Positions 1 through 5,668 of a stretch of 6,060 nucleotides of DNA are shown in pieces. This stretch comes from Actinomycetes bacterium. Its GTDB lineage: Bacteria; Actinomycetota; Acidimicrobiia; Acidimicrobiales; RAAP-2. Where the stretch lies: positions 1-6,060 of the forward strand of contig JAJYYT010000137.1 in assembly GCA_021800645.1 (NCBI GenBank). The letters are read 5' to 3'. Made by a program: the position numbers and the translations under genes. The notes under the pieces were generated by a model. That model worked only from the letters and a program-made list of their open reading frames with translations. It did not search any database and was not told the origin of the DNA. Within the stretch, counting starts at the first letter, position 1; the number at the start of each line of letters is the position of its first letter.

Positions 1-1122
1 GGGCCGCTTGCGACGATGCTCCTGGGCGACCTCGGCGCGACGGTGGTGAAGGTCGAGCATCCCCGCGGCGACGACACGCGCCAGTGGGGACCACCGTTCC
101 TGGGCGCCGAGAGCACGTACTTCCTGAGCGTCAACCGGAACAAGCGCAGCGTCGTGCTCGACCTGTCGACGCCGGAGGGCGCGTCGGACGCACGACGCCT
201 CGCGGCGCGTGCCACAGTCCTCGTGGAGAACTTCCGTCCGGGGCGGCTGGCCGAGTTCGGGCTCGGGTACGAGCACCTCGCGGCGGCGAACCCCGGGCTC
301 GTCTACTGCTCGATCTCGGGCTTCGGCGGCGCGAGCACCCCCGGAGGCGACCTCGCCGGCTACGACTTCGTCGTCCAGGCGATGAGCGGCCTCATGGACA
401 TCACCGGCCACCCCGGCGGTCCGCCGACGAAGGTGGGCGTCGCGGTGGTCGACGTGCTCACGGGCCTCAACGCCGCGATCGGGATCCTTGCCGCTCTCGG
501 CGCCCGGCGAGACTCCGGCCGGGGCCAGCTGGTCGAGGTCTGCCTCATGTCGAGCGCCTTCGCCGCCCTCGTCAACCAGGCGTCCTCCTACCTCAATACC
601 GGGACCGTCCCGCACGCCATGGGCAACCGCCACCCGAGCATCGCCCCGTACGAGACGCTCGACGCCAAAGGGGGCGTCCTCGCGGTCGCGGTGGGCAACG
701 ACGGGCAGTTCCGCACGCTGTGCCGCGCGCTCGGCGACGAGGCACTGGCGGACGACGCGCGCTTCGCGACCAACCCTGCACGCGTCGCCCACCGTGACGC
801 GCTCGTCGAGCGGCTCGAAGCGCTCCTCGCCACGCGTCCAGCCGCCGAGTGGGTGGAGGCGCTGCGGGCCGCTGGCGTGCCCTGCGGCCCGGTCAACGAC
901 ATCGCCGACGCGTTCGCCGACGCGCGCCGGCTCGGCCTCGAAGCCGTCGTCGCCCAGTCCGGTCCCGCCGGCGACGTGCGGTCCGTGGCCAACCCCCTGC
1001 AGCTGTCCGGGTCCCCCGTCACTTACCGCCGGCCGCCGCCGTCACTCGGCCAAGACACCGACGAGGTCCTGAGGTGGCTCCGCGACACGGGCGTGCCCCA
1101 ACCCCTCGATCCCCCGGCGTAG
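1..1122 (+). CDS. Family III CoA-transferase (CaiB/BaiF type), 5' partial
   Basis: Family III CoA-transferases move CoA between carboxylic acids through an aspartyl-CoA thioester intermediate in the cytoplasm. The reading frame is open from base 1 (GPLAT, then MLLGDLGA). It matches the usual family opening GPxATxxLxDLGAxVIKVE, so roughly 15-25 N-terminal residues are missing and the ATG at 16 is internal. Visible family landmarks are KVEHPRGDDTR, NRNKRSVVLDL, VENFRPGRL, the GYDFVVQAMSGLM segment and GVAVVDVLTG. The Asp of that last motif (codon 451-453) aligns with catalytic Asp169 of formyl-CoA transferase. The stretch around NQASSYLNTG, GNRHPSIAPYE and VGNDGQF resembles the YfdE/SUGCT-like branch (oxalate or glutarate CoA-transferases) more than CaiB, by recall rather than alignment. 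The substrate is therefore a dicarboxylate or similar acid at best. The C-terminal domain ends normally at the TAG. It is convergent with the MFS gene. Confidence 0.93.
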   Translation, partial: GPLATMLLGDLGATVVKVEHPRGDDTRQWGPPFLGAESTYFLSVNRNKRSVVLDLSTPEGASDARRLAARATVLVENFRPGRLAEFGLGYEHLAAANPGLVYCSISGFGGASTPGGDLAGYDFVVQAMSGLMDITGHPGGPPTKVGVAVVDVLTGLNAAIGILAALGARRDSGRGQLVEVCLMSSAFAALVNQASSYLNTGTVPHAMGNRHPSIAPYETLDAKGGVLAVAVGNDGQFRTLCRALGDEALADDARFATNPARVAHRDALVERLEALLATRPAAEWVEALRAAGVPCGPVNDIADAFADARRLGLEAVVAQSGPAGDVRSVANPLQLSGSPVTYRRPPPSLGQDTDEVLRWLRDTGVPQPLDPPA

Positions 1123-1148
1123 GGCTCCACCTCCCGCAGGATGCCCGA

Positions 1149-1166
1149 TCCCGACGGCCGTCGGGA
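1149..1166. terminator. Perfect 18-bp palindrome between convergent genes; candidate bidirectional terminator
   Basis: TCCCGACGGCCGTCGGGA is perfectly self-complementary. As RNA from either strand it would form a 7-bp stem (TCCCGAC/GTCGGGA) with a GGCC loop. It starts 27 nt after the CoA-transferase stop and lies 3 nt beyond the MFS stop on the other strand, so it could end both transcripts. There is no T-tract on either side, as is common in high-GC actinobacteria. A protein-binding operator is a less likely alternative at a convergent junction. Confidence 0.5.
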
Positions 1167-1169
1167 AGC

Positions 1170-2900
1170 TCAGGGCGCGCTGGTCGCAGGCCGGCGCGCG
1201 GCCTCCAGCTGGGCGAGCTCCTCTTCCACCTTCCAGTCGTGCTCGAGCTCGTCGCGCTTGGCCGCCCGCGGGGACCAACGTCCCACCATGAAGAGGACGA
1301 GGGGGATGAAGGCCAGCTCGGCGGCGACGCAGACCCACCACCAGTGCTGCCACTGGGAAGCCGCCGAGGCGCTCGCCGCGGCCACCTGGCGGAGCTGCGA
1401 CGCGTGGGCCGTGAAGAAGGCCGCTTCGCGTGGGATGCGGGGATCGTGGGCGACGGCGAGAAGGCTCTTCAGGCCGACCTCCTTGATCGCCTTCGCGAGC
1501 AGCGGACCGGGGATCTTCGACTGGGGGTACTTGGAGAGCTGGGCGAAGAGCGCGGGATGCGCGAGCACGACCTTCACGGTCGGGTCCGCCCTCTCGATCG
1601 CGAGCGCCTTTCGGCCGAGTGTCCCGTACTGCACCAGGGCATTGGTCGACGAGACGACGTAGGGCAGGATGAACACGGAGACCGCGACCGTGGCCCGGAT
1701 GATCCACCCCCAGACGGCGAGGCCGTGCGCGGTCAGCGCGGGGTTCCGCCGTTCGACGGTCTCGGTGAAGCTGGCCATCCACGGCGCGTAGGCGATCGCG
1801 AGGAACACCGCTAGCACCGACACGATCCAGACGAGGGTGTAGTAGCCCGTGTGCGGCGCGGTGGCCTCGGAGAGGTACACGATCGTCATGGCCGCAGCGC
1901 CCACCGCACCCACGATCATGAAGGGCTTGCGCACCCGGAGCCTGTCGGAGACGACGCCCACCACCACGAGCGCGACCGCGTCGGCCGCCCACCACCAGTT
2001 GCCGAGGGCGTTCGCCTGGGACGGCGAGAAGCTGAAGATCGTCTCGAAGTAGATCGGGTTGAAGCCGACGGCCGTGTAGTAGATGATCAGGAGCAGGCTG
2101 ATCGCCACGGCGGACAGCACGACGTCCGCGCGCACCACCTGGCGCCAGGGCTTGCGGAGGCTCGCCTCGACGTCGATGCCCTTCGCCCGCGCCTCGACGA
2201 GCACCCGGTCGCGAAGGCTGACCATCAGCTGGTCCCGAAGCTTCGGGGACAGCTCGCGCAGGCCGAAGAGCGCGACGAGGAAGACCGCCAAGCCCGCGAT
2301 GCCGCAGATGACGAACTGGTCCTGCCACGCGACGAGGTGGCTCAACGTGTGGCTGGCGACCTCCGCGACGACCAGGCTCCCCACGACCGGCCCGAGCGTC
2401 CAGAACCCCATCGCCGAGGCACGGCCGAGCTGGGGGGAGAAGTCCCGCACGAGCGCGGGAGTCGCGACCAGGATGATCCCCTCGACGAACCCCACGGCAC
2501 CGAGCGCGACGCCGAAGGCCCACTCGTTGGGGGCGTTGGGGATCGCGAACAGCGTGAGGAGCGCGGTGACGCCGAGTCCGTAGGCGACCAGGTTCGCCCT
2601 GCCCCACCGGTCCGCGAGCCCGGCGAGCACGGAGGTGAAGGCGCCGATCGCGTTCAGCACCACGGTCACGTCCACGTAGAAGCGGAAGGACATGTGGTAG
2701 TGCGCGAGGATCTGGGGCGCGACGGCCCCGGGGACGTAGAGCTGGTAGTAGAGGACGATCGCGGCGAGCACCACGATCCCGAGGTACAAGACGCGCGGCG
2801 CCGTGTCGGGATAGCGGTCGATCTGGCGGTACCACAGCGCTCGCGCGAGCGCGTTTCTGCGTGCCGGTGGCGGTGCGCCCTCAACCATCGTCGTGCCCAT
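1170..2900 (-). CDS. Major facilitator superfamily (MFS) transporter with long TM11-TM12 loop
   Basis: A 576-residue secondary transporter of the cytoplasmic membrane. Substrate is unknown. Hydrophobic segments fit twelve helices, roughly at 38-63, 74-95, 104-122, 126-150, 165-183, 195-214, 260-279, 298-317, 326-345, 352-373, 392-416 and 518-540. MFS motif A is seen as GLADRWGRANL (94-104) in loop 2-3, with its second-half counterpart GVVSDRLRVRKP (315-326) in loop 8-9. The charged central loop (about 215-258) separates the two six-helix halves. Unusually, about 100 residues (417-517), predicted extracytoplasmic, lie between TM11 and TM12. The tail is charged and probably cytoplasmic (KRDELEHDWKVEEELAQLE, 548-566). 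At 576 residues it is longer than the usual 400-450. The ATG at 2900 has a purine-rich AGAGGGGGG about 9 nt upstream; an alternative ATG lies four codons inside. The gene is divergent from the DUF3054 gene and convergent with the CoA-transferase. Confidence 0.93.
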   Translation of the reverse strand: MGTTMVEGAPPPARRNALARALWYRQIDRYPDTAPRVLYLGIVVLAAIVLYYQLYVPGAVAPQILAHYHMSFRFYVDVTVVLNAIGAFTSVLAGLADRWGRANLVAYGLGVTALLTLFAIPNAPNEWAFGVALGAVGFVEGIILVATPALVRDFSPQLGRASAMGFWTLGPVVGSLVVAEVASHTLSHLVAWQDQFVICGIAGLAVFLVALFGLRELSPKLRDQLMVSLRDRVLVEARAKGIDVEASLRKPWRQVVRADVVLSAVAISLLLIIYYTAVGFNPIYFETIFSFSPSQANALGNWWWAADAVALVVVGVVSDRLRVRKPFMIVGAVGAAAMTIVYLSEATAPHTGYYTLVWIVSVLAVFLAIAYAPWMASFTETVERRNPALTAHGLAVWGWIIRATVAVSVFILPYVVSSTNALVQYGTLGRKALAIERADPTVKVVLAHPALFAQLSKYPQSKIPGPLLAKAIKEVGLKSLLAVAHDPRIPREAAFFTAHASQLRQVAAASASAASQWQHWWWVCVAAELAFIPLVLFMVGRWSPRAAKRDELEHDWKVEEELAQLEAARRPATSAP

Positions 2901-3008
2901 CGAGACGCGCCCCCCTCTGCGTGAGCTCCATCGACCGCTCGCCCATCAACGCTAGCCCGCACCAGGGCCTGCACCGCAGCCAACCGGCGCCTTCTTTCTG
3001 TCCATGAG

Positions 3009-3073
3009 GCGGTGCCGGTGCTCGCGGCGCGGCGGTGCCGGTGCTCGCGGCGCGGCGGTGCCGGTGCTCGCGG
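3009..3073. repeat. Tandem repeat, 23-bp unit, 2.8 copies
   Basis: Two exact 23-bp copies begin at 3009 and 3032, and a third begins at 3055 but matches only for 19 bases (gcggtgccggtgctcgcgg) before diverging at 3074. The copies are identical where they overlap. The period is not a multiple of three, so each copy is read in a different frame, which argues against a coding role. It lies 108 bp upstream of the MFS start and 142 bp upstream of the DUF3054 start, where a regulatory or slippage-generated role is possible. Confidence 0.9.
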
Positions 3074-3201
3074 ACCCCCTCGATCGCAGCATCTACGATC
3101 CTCGAGATGTGCGTGCAGGCTGCCGAGTGGACGCTCGAAGGGGAGCCGTCCGCGCGCGGGACGGCCAAGCACCGGTGTGTCGGCTCGGCCTCCCTCTGGA
3201 C

Positions 3202-3206
3202 GAGGG
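3202..3206 (+). promoter_or_regulatory. Ribosome binding site deciding the DUF3054 start
   Basis: GAGGG ends 9 nt before the ATG at 3216. It supports that start over the in-frame ATG at 3012, which lies inside the tandem repeat, and over the overlapping ATG at 3211, which reads only two codons before a stop. Confidence 0.55.
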
Positions 3207-3215
3207 CCGGATGAG

Positions 3216-3605
3216 ATGAGCCGCTGGCGCGCCGCCGCTCTGGTCGACGTGGTCGCCGTCGTCCTCTTCGTGGTGATCGGGCGTGCCTCGCACGACCACG
3301 CGGAGACGGCGGGAGGCATCGCGACCACCGCATGGCCCTTCGCTGCGGGGCTGGGGCTCGGATGGGGGCTGCTCGCCTTGGCCGGGAGGCTGCGCGGCCG
3401 GGCCGTCACGCCCTCGTCGCTCCCTGCTGGTGCAGTGGTCTGCGCCACGACGGTCGCGGTCGGGATGTCGCTCCGGATCGCCGCGGGTCAGGGCAGCGCG
3501 CCCGCCTTCGTGGGCGTGGCCACCGGCTTCCTCGGTGCGGTGATGCTCGCCGGCCGGCTGGCGCTTGGCGCCGCGGGCCGGCGCTTCGCCCGCCACGGCT
3601 CCTGA
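3216..3605 (+). CDS. DUF3054 family membrane protein
   Basis: A 129-residue integral membrane protein of unknown function. The DUF3054 hallmarks are present: ALVDVVAVVLFVVIGRASH (8-26), TTAWPFAAGLGLGW (37-50), VAVGMSLR (81-87 region) and GQGSAPAFVGVATGFLG (91-107). Four helices are expected at about 8-22, 36-57, 70-88 and 97-117, followed by a short basic tail (GRRFARHGS). The length matches the family, which is widespread in actinobacteria and haloarchaea. The ATG at 3216 is preferred because it has a Shine-Dalgarno sequence and gives the family's usual N-terminus. The same frame stays open back to 3012, but that stretch contains the 23-bp repeat and has poor codon bias. The stop codon sits inside the first unit of an 18-bp repeat. 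It converges on the DUF3817-domain gene. Confidence 0.9.
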   Translation: MSRWRAAALVDVVAVVLFVVIGRASHDHAETAGGIATTAWPFAAGLGLGWGLLALAGRLRGRAVTPSSLPAGAVVCATTVAVGMSLRIAAGQGSAPAFVGVATGFLGAVMLAGRLALGAAGRRFARHGS

Positions 3606-3650
3606 GGCCGCGGCGGCTCCTCAGGTCGCGGCGGCTCCTCACCCCGAGGC
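3597..3650. repeat. Degenerate tandem repeat, 18-bp unit, 3 copies
   Basis: Units start at 3597 (GGCTCCTGAGGCCGCGGC), 3615 (GGCTCCTCAGGTCGCGGC) and 3633 (GGCTCCTCACCCCGAGGC). Units 1 and 2 differ at two positions; unit 3 is more diverged. The repeat is in frame with the upstream gene. Unit 1 contains its TGA stop, where units 2 and 3 have the serine codon TCA. It fills almost the whole gap between the two convergent stop codons. Confidence 0.85.
3601..3625. terminator. Inverted repeat overlapping the DUF3054 stop; candidate terminator
   Basis: CCTGAGG (3601-3607) pairs exactly with CCTCAGG (3619-3625) across an 11-nt GC-rich loop. The left arm contains the TGA stop codon. No T-tract follows. 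With the neighbouring palindrome it could end transcription from either side of the convergent junction, but part of the symmetry is a by-product of the 18-bp repeat. Confidence 0.35.
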
Positions 3651-3656
3651 GCCTCG
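3645..3656. terminator. Short palindrome at the 3' end of the DUF3817-domain gene
   Basis: CGAGGCGCCTCG is a perfect 12-bp palindrome lying just past the stop codon (3658-3660) of the minus-strand gene. It could form a small hairpin in that transcript. It is short and lacks a T-tract, so this is a weak terminator call. Confidence 0.3.
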
Positions 3657-3657
3657 C

Positions 3658-4779
3658 TCAGGTGGGCAGGGCCGACGCTGGTGTCCGGGACGCCTCTCTT
3701 GGCGCGCGCTCATCCGTCGCGTCGTCCGCGCTGGGCCGGGCGCGCAGCACGATGGGCACGAGGTAGGCGCTGCCTGCGAGCACCGACGCCACGAACATGA
3801 GGGCGATGCCCAAGAACCGGACCGCGGAGTGCGGCTCGGTCATAAGCCCGCCGAACCCTGCGAGCGCCGTGCAGACCGCACCGGTCCATCCCGAGATCCG
3901 CGCGATCCGACCGAGCCTGCGCACCCGCACCAAGAAGGCGAATGCGCCCAGCCCGATGAACAGACCCAGGGTTGCGTGGATGCCGTAGACCGCCGCGCCG
4001 CGCTGGGGCACCCACTCGCTCGGCCGCCCGAAGGGCACGAGCACGAGGGCGAGGATCCCCACGAGGAGCTCCACACCCACCGCACCGGCGAGCATCGCAG
4101 CCCACATCCCGGTCTCGGGCTCGACATCGACGGGCTTGAGCGACGGCAACGGCTCGGGGAGCTTCTCACCGTGGCGGTGCGATCGCCATCGCCTGGCGCG
4201 GTACGCCTCGGGGTCCTCGTGGACGAGGTGCCACCAGCCGAAGACCGCGAGCGCCGCAAAGATCGGCCACTCCACCGAATAGACCCAGCTCAGCTCATTG
4301 CCCGCCAGCGCTCTCGTCGCCTGCCACCAACCGGCCAGCGCACACGCGGGGGCTGCGACGAGCACCTCCACGTGGAGCAGCAACGCCCGCGGTGAGAGCC
4401 AGCGCTGCCGCAGCGCCGCGACGCGCGCCGACCTGTCGCGCCCGACCGCGGCGGCATGTCCTGGCCGGCTCCCGGCGGGCTCGGTCGACTCGAAGCGCCG
4501 CGTCATCTTCCGTTCCGCCACAAAGGCGCAGAAGGGGACCGTGCCCGCGAGCAGCACGAGGAGCATCTGGAACTTCGGGACGCGGAGCTTGCGCGTGAGC
4601 TGGAACGCGGTCACCAGGTAGACGATGTACAAGAAGCCGTGCAAGGTCCCGACGACGTTCACGACCTGCGGCCGGCCCGCCGCGAGCTGCAGCGGGATGC
4701 CGGCGAAGACGAGCACGATGAGGAGCGTCGCCGTCGTGAACGCCATGATCCTGTAGCGGACGAGGACCCCCCTGTGCAT
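3658..4779 (-). CDS. Composite multi-helix membrane protein with N-terminal DUF3817 domain
   Basis: A 373-residue membrane protein of unknown function. Residues about 7-95 match DUF3817: RYRIMAFTTATLLIVLV, the GTLHGFLYIVYLVTA segment (44-58) and LLAGTVPFCAFVAERKMTRR (76-95). That family is usually a stand-alone protein of about 100-120 residues. A charged linker (96-125) leads to a second module with two helices (about 132-152 and 166-187), rich in Trp and His: GWWQATRALAGNELSW (150-165) and FGWWHLVHED (180-189). After a cytoplasmic-looking linker (190-223), a third module has four helices (about 225-249, 262-285, 296-313 and 321-345) and then a charged tail. I do not recognise modules two and three as named families. 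The start at 4779 has no Shine-Dalgarno; ATG codon 12 would cut into the conserved RYRIM motif. It lies 85 bp downstream of the SDR gene, on the same strand. Confidence 0.85.
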   Translation of the reverse strand: MHRGVLVRYRIMAFTTATLLIVLVFAGIPLQLAAGRPQVVNVVGTLHGFLYIVYLVTAFQLTRKLRVPKFQMLLVLLAGTVPFCAFVAERKMTRRFESTEPAGSRPGHAAAVGRDRSARVAALRQRWLSPRALLLHVEVLVAAPACALAGWWQATRALAGNELSWVYSVEWPIFAALAVFGWWHLVHEDPEAYRARRWRSHRHGEKLPEPLPSLKPVDVEPETGMWAAMLAGAVGVELLVGILALVLVPFGRPSEWVPQRGAAVYGIHATLGLFIGLGAFAFLVRVRRLGRIARISGWTGAVCTALAGFGGLMTEPHSAVRFLGIALMFVASVLAGSAYLVPIVLRARPSADDATDERAPREASRTPASALPT

Positions 4780-4784
4780 CGGCA

Positions 4785-4793
4785 GTCAAACTA
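4785..4793 (-). promoter_or_regulatory. Possible -10 element for leaderless expression of the DUF3817-domain gene
   Basis: On the minus strand, TAGTTT lies 8 nt before the ATG at 4779. It fits the actinobacterial -10 pattern TAnnnT and stands out as AT-rich in otherwise GC-rich sequence. No Shine-Dalgarno occurs between it and the start. That fits a leaderless mRNA beginning at or near the ATG. No matching -35 is obvious because the GC-rich hairpin lies directly upstream. Confidence 0.3.
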
Positions 4794-4798
4794 CGCCG

Positions 4799-4828
4799 CG
4801 CGCGCCGGCCCCCGGAGGTCGGCGCGCG
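4799..4828 (-). terminator. GC-rich hairpin after the SDR gene
   Basis: CGCGCGCCG (4799-4807) pairs perfectly with CGGCGCGCG (4820-4828), a 9-bp all-G/C stem with a 12-nt loop, extendable by one G-U pair. It begins 36 nt past the SDR stop and is followed, in that direction, by the short AT-richer tract TAGTTTGA. It could terminate the methyltransferase-SDR transcript or attenuate read-through into the DUF3817-domain gene. Confidence 0.45.
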
Positions 4829-4864
4829 ACGCCTGGCGCCTGGGTCCGCCCGGAGAGCCCACGG

Positions 4865-5668
4865 TCACCCTTCTTCGATCGTGCGGATCCGTTCGGCCAG
4901 GAAGCGCTCGGGGTCCTGCGCCCGCTCGACGAGCAGCTCGTGCAGCTCGGGGTGCGTCAAGACCAGGAAGCGGTTGGCCTTGATGGCGTCGACCACCATC
5001 TCCCCGACAGCCATCGGGTCGGCAGGCGTCATGCCCTTCACCGGTGGCCGCATGCGCACCGGGGGCCCCGAGAACGTGACCTGTTGGCGCAAGTTCGTCG
5101 CGACGGGACCTGGGCACAGGCAGGTCACCCCGACGTGGCGCGGATGGAGGTACAGCGCCAGCGCCTCGCTGAGGGCGATCACCGCCGCCTTGCTCACCGA
5201 GTAGGGCATGCGCTCGTACTCGTACTGGAAGAGACCGGCCGCCGACGCGGTGTTCACGACGTGGCCGCTCTCCTGCTCGAGGAGCAGTGGCAGGAACGTC
5301 GCGTTGCTCCGCACGACCGACAGGAGGTTCGTGCTCATGATGCGCTCCCACTCCTGGAGCGGGATCTCCTCGGGAACGCCGGCAGCCACGACCCCGACGT
5401 TGTTCATGACGATGTCGATCCGTCCCAGCCGGCGCAGGATCACGTCACGAGCGGTCTCGAAGGCCGCCTGGTCGTTGACGTCGAGCGCCATGCCGAAGCA
5501 CTCGGTGCCTCGCCAGGACGCCTCGTCCGCCACCGCCATGGCGCGGTCGCGGTCGACGTCTGCAACCGCAACGTGCGCGCCGGCGGCCGCGAGCGCGACG
5601 GCGGCACCCCGCCCGATCCCGCTCCCCCCGCCGGTGATCAGGGCGACCTTGCCCGAGAGGTCCTCCAT
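4865..5668 (-). CDS. Short-chain dehydrogenase/reductase (classical SDR), probably NAD-dependent
   Basis: A 267-residue cytoplasmic oxidoreductase of normal classical-SDR length. The Rossmann cofactor motif is TGGGSGIG (12-19). Asp37 at the end of the second strand (VADVD) predicts NAD(H) preference over NADP(H). Asp63 (LDVND) is the adenine-contacting position. NNVG (89-92) replaces the usual NNAG. The catalytic tetrad is complete: Asn114 (STNLLS), Ser142 (NTASAAG), Tyr156 and Lys160 (YSVSK). The post-catalytic CPGPVATN (185-192) is typical. The specificity region, about 193-215 (GPPVRMRPPVKGM), is rich in Pro and Met; the substrate cannot be read from it, though alcohols, steroids or hydroxyacyl compounds are typical for such SDRs. 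The ATG overlaps the methyltransferase stop (TGATG). A GGGGG about 10 nt upstream, inside the previous gene, may serve as the ribosome binding site. Confidence 0.93.
   Translation of the reverse strand: MEDLSGKVALITGGGSGIGRGAAVALAAAGAHVAVADVDRDRAMAVADEASWRGTECFGMALDVNDQAAFETARDVILRRLGRIDIVMNNVGVVAAGVPEEIPLQEWERIMSTNLLSVVRSNATFLPLLLEQESGHVVNTASAAGLFQYEYERMPYSVSKAAVIALSEALALYLHPRHVGVTCLCPGPVATNLRQQVTFSGPPVRMRPPVKGMTPADPMAVGEMVVDAIKANRFLVLTHPELHELLVERAQDPERFLAERIRTIEEG

Larger units (their letters stand above)
2901..3215. other. Divergent intergenic region (MFS / DUF3054)
   Basis: These 315 bp must hold the promoters of the two divergent genes. No convincing -35/-10 pair is visible. Weak TAnnnT candidates are TAGCGT on the minus strand (2949-2954) for the MFS gene and TACGAT on the plus strand (3094-3099) for the DUF3054 gene; neither has a good -35 at 16-18 bp. 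The region carries the 23-bp tandem repeat. Open frames cross it on both strands, but third-position GC is mixed and no ribosome binding site precedes them, so I see no gene here. Confidence 0.6.

Noticed and set aside
1042..2835. Very long minus-strand open frame (597 codons) overlapping the MFS gene in another frame
   Set aside because: It is an Arg/Pro/Gly-rich shadow typical of GC-rich DNA, with no recognisable domain. The MFS frame has clear helices and motif A.
1851..2924. Long plus-strand open frame antisense to the MFS gene
   Set aside because: The product is dominated by Asp/His/Arg/Glu with no family resemblance. It is the antisense shadow of a hydrophobic-protein gene.
3009..3073. 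CRISPR array
   Set aside because: The copies are directly adjacent with no unique spacers, so this is a simple tandem repeat.
3012..3215. N-terminal extension of the DUF3054 gene to the ATG at 3012
   Set aside because: It would add 68 Arg/Cys/Pro-rich residues not known in the family and encoded by the tandem repeat. The ATG at 3216 has a Shine-Dalgarno and gives the normal length.
3004..3219. 71-codon plus-strand frame whose TGA overlaps the DUF3054 ATG (ATGA)
   Set aside because: The overlap looks like translational coupling. However, there is no ribosome binding site before 3004, third-position GC is far below that of the real genes, and the first third is the 23-bp repeat read in shifting frames.
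3565..4395. 276-codon plus-strand frame across the convergent junction
   Set aside because: It is mostly antisense to the DUF3817-domain gene, hydrophilic and compositionally biased, with no domain.
4775..4790. TTGACT on the minus strand as a -35 element
   Set aside because: No TAnnnT lies 16-18 bp downstream, and its position would put the transcript start inside the coding region.
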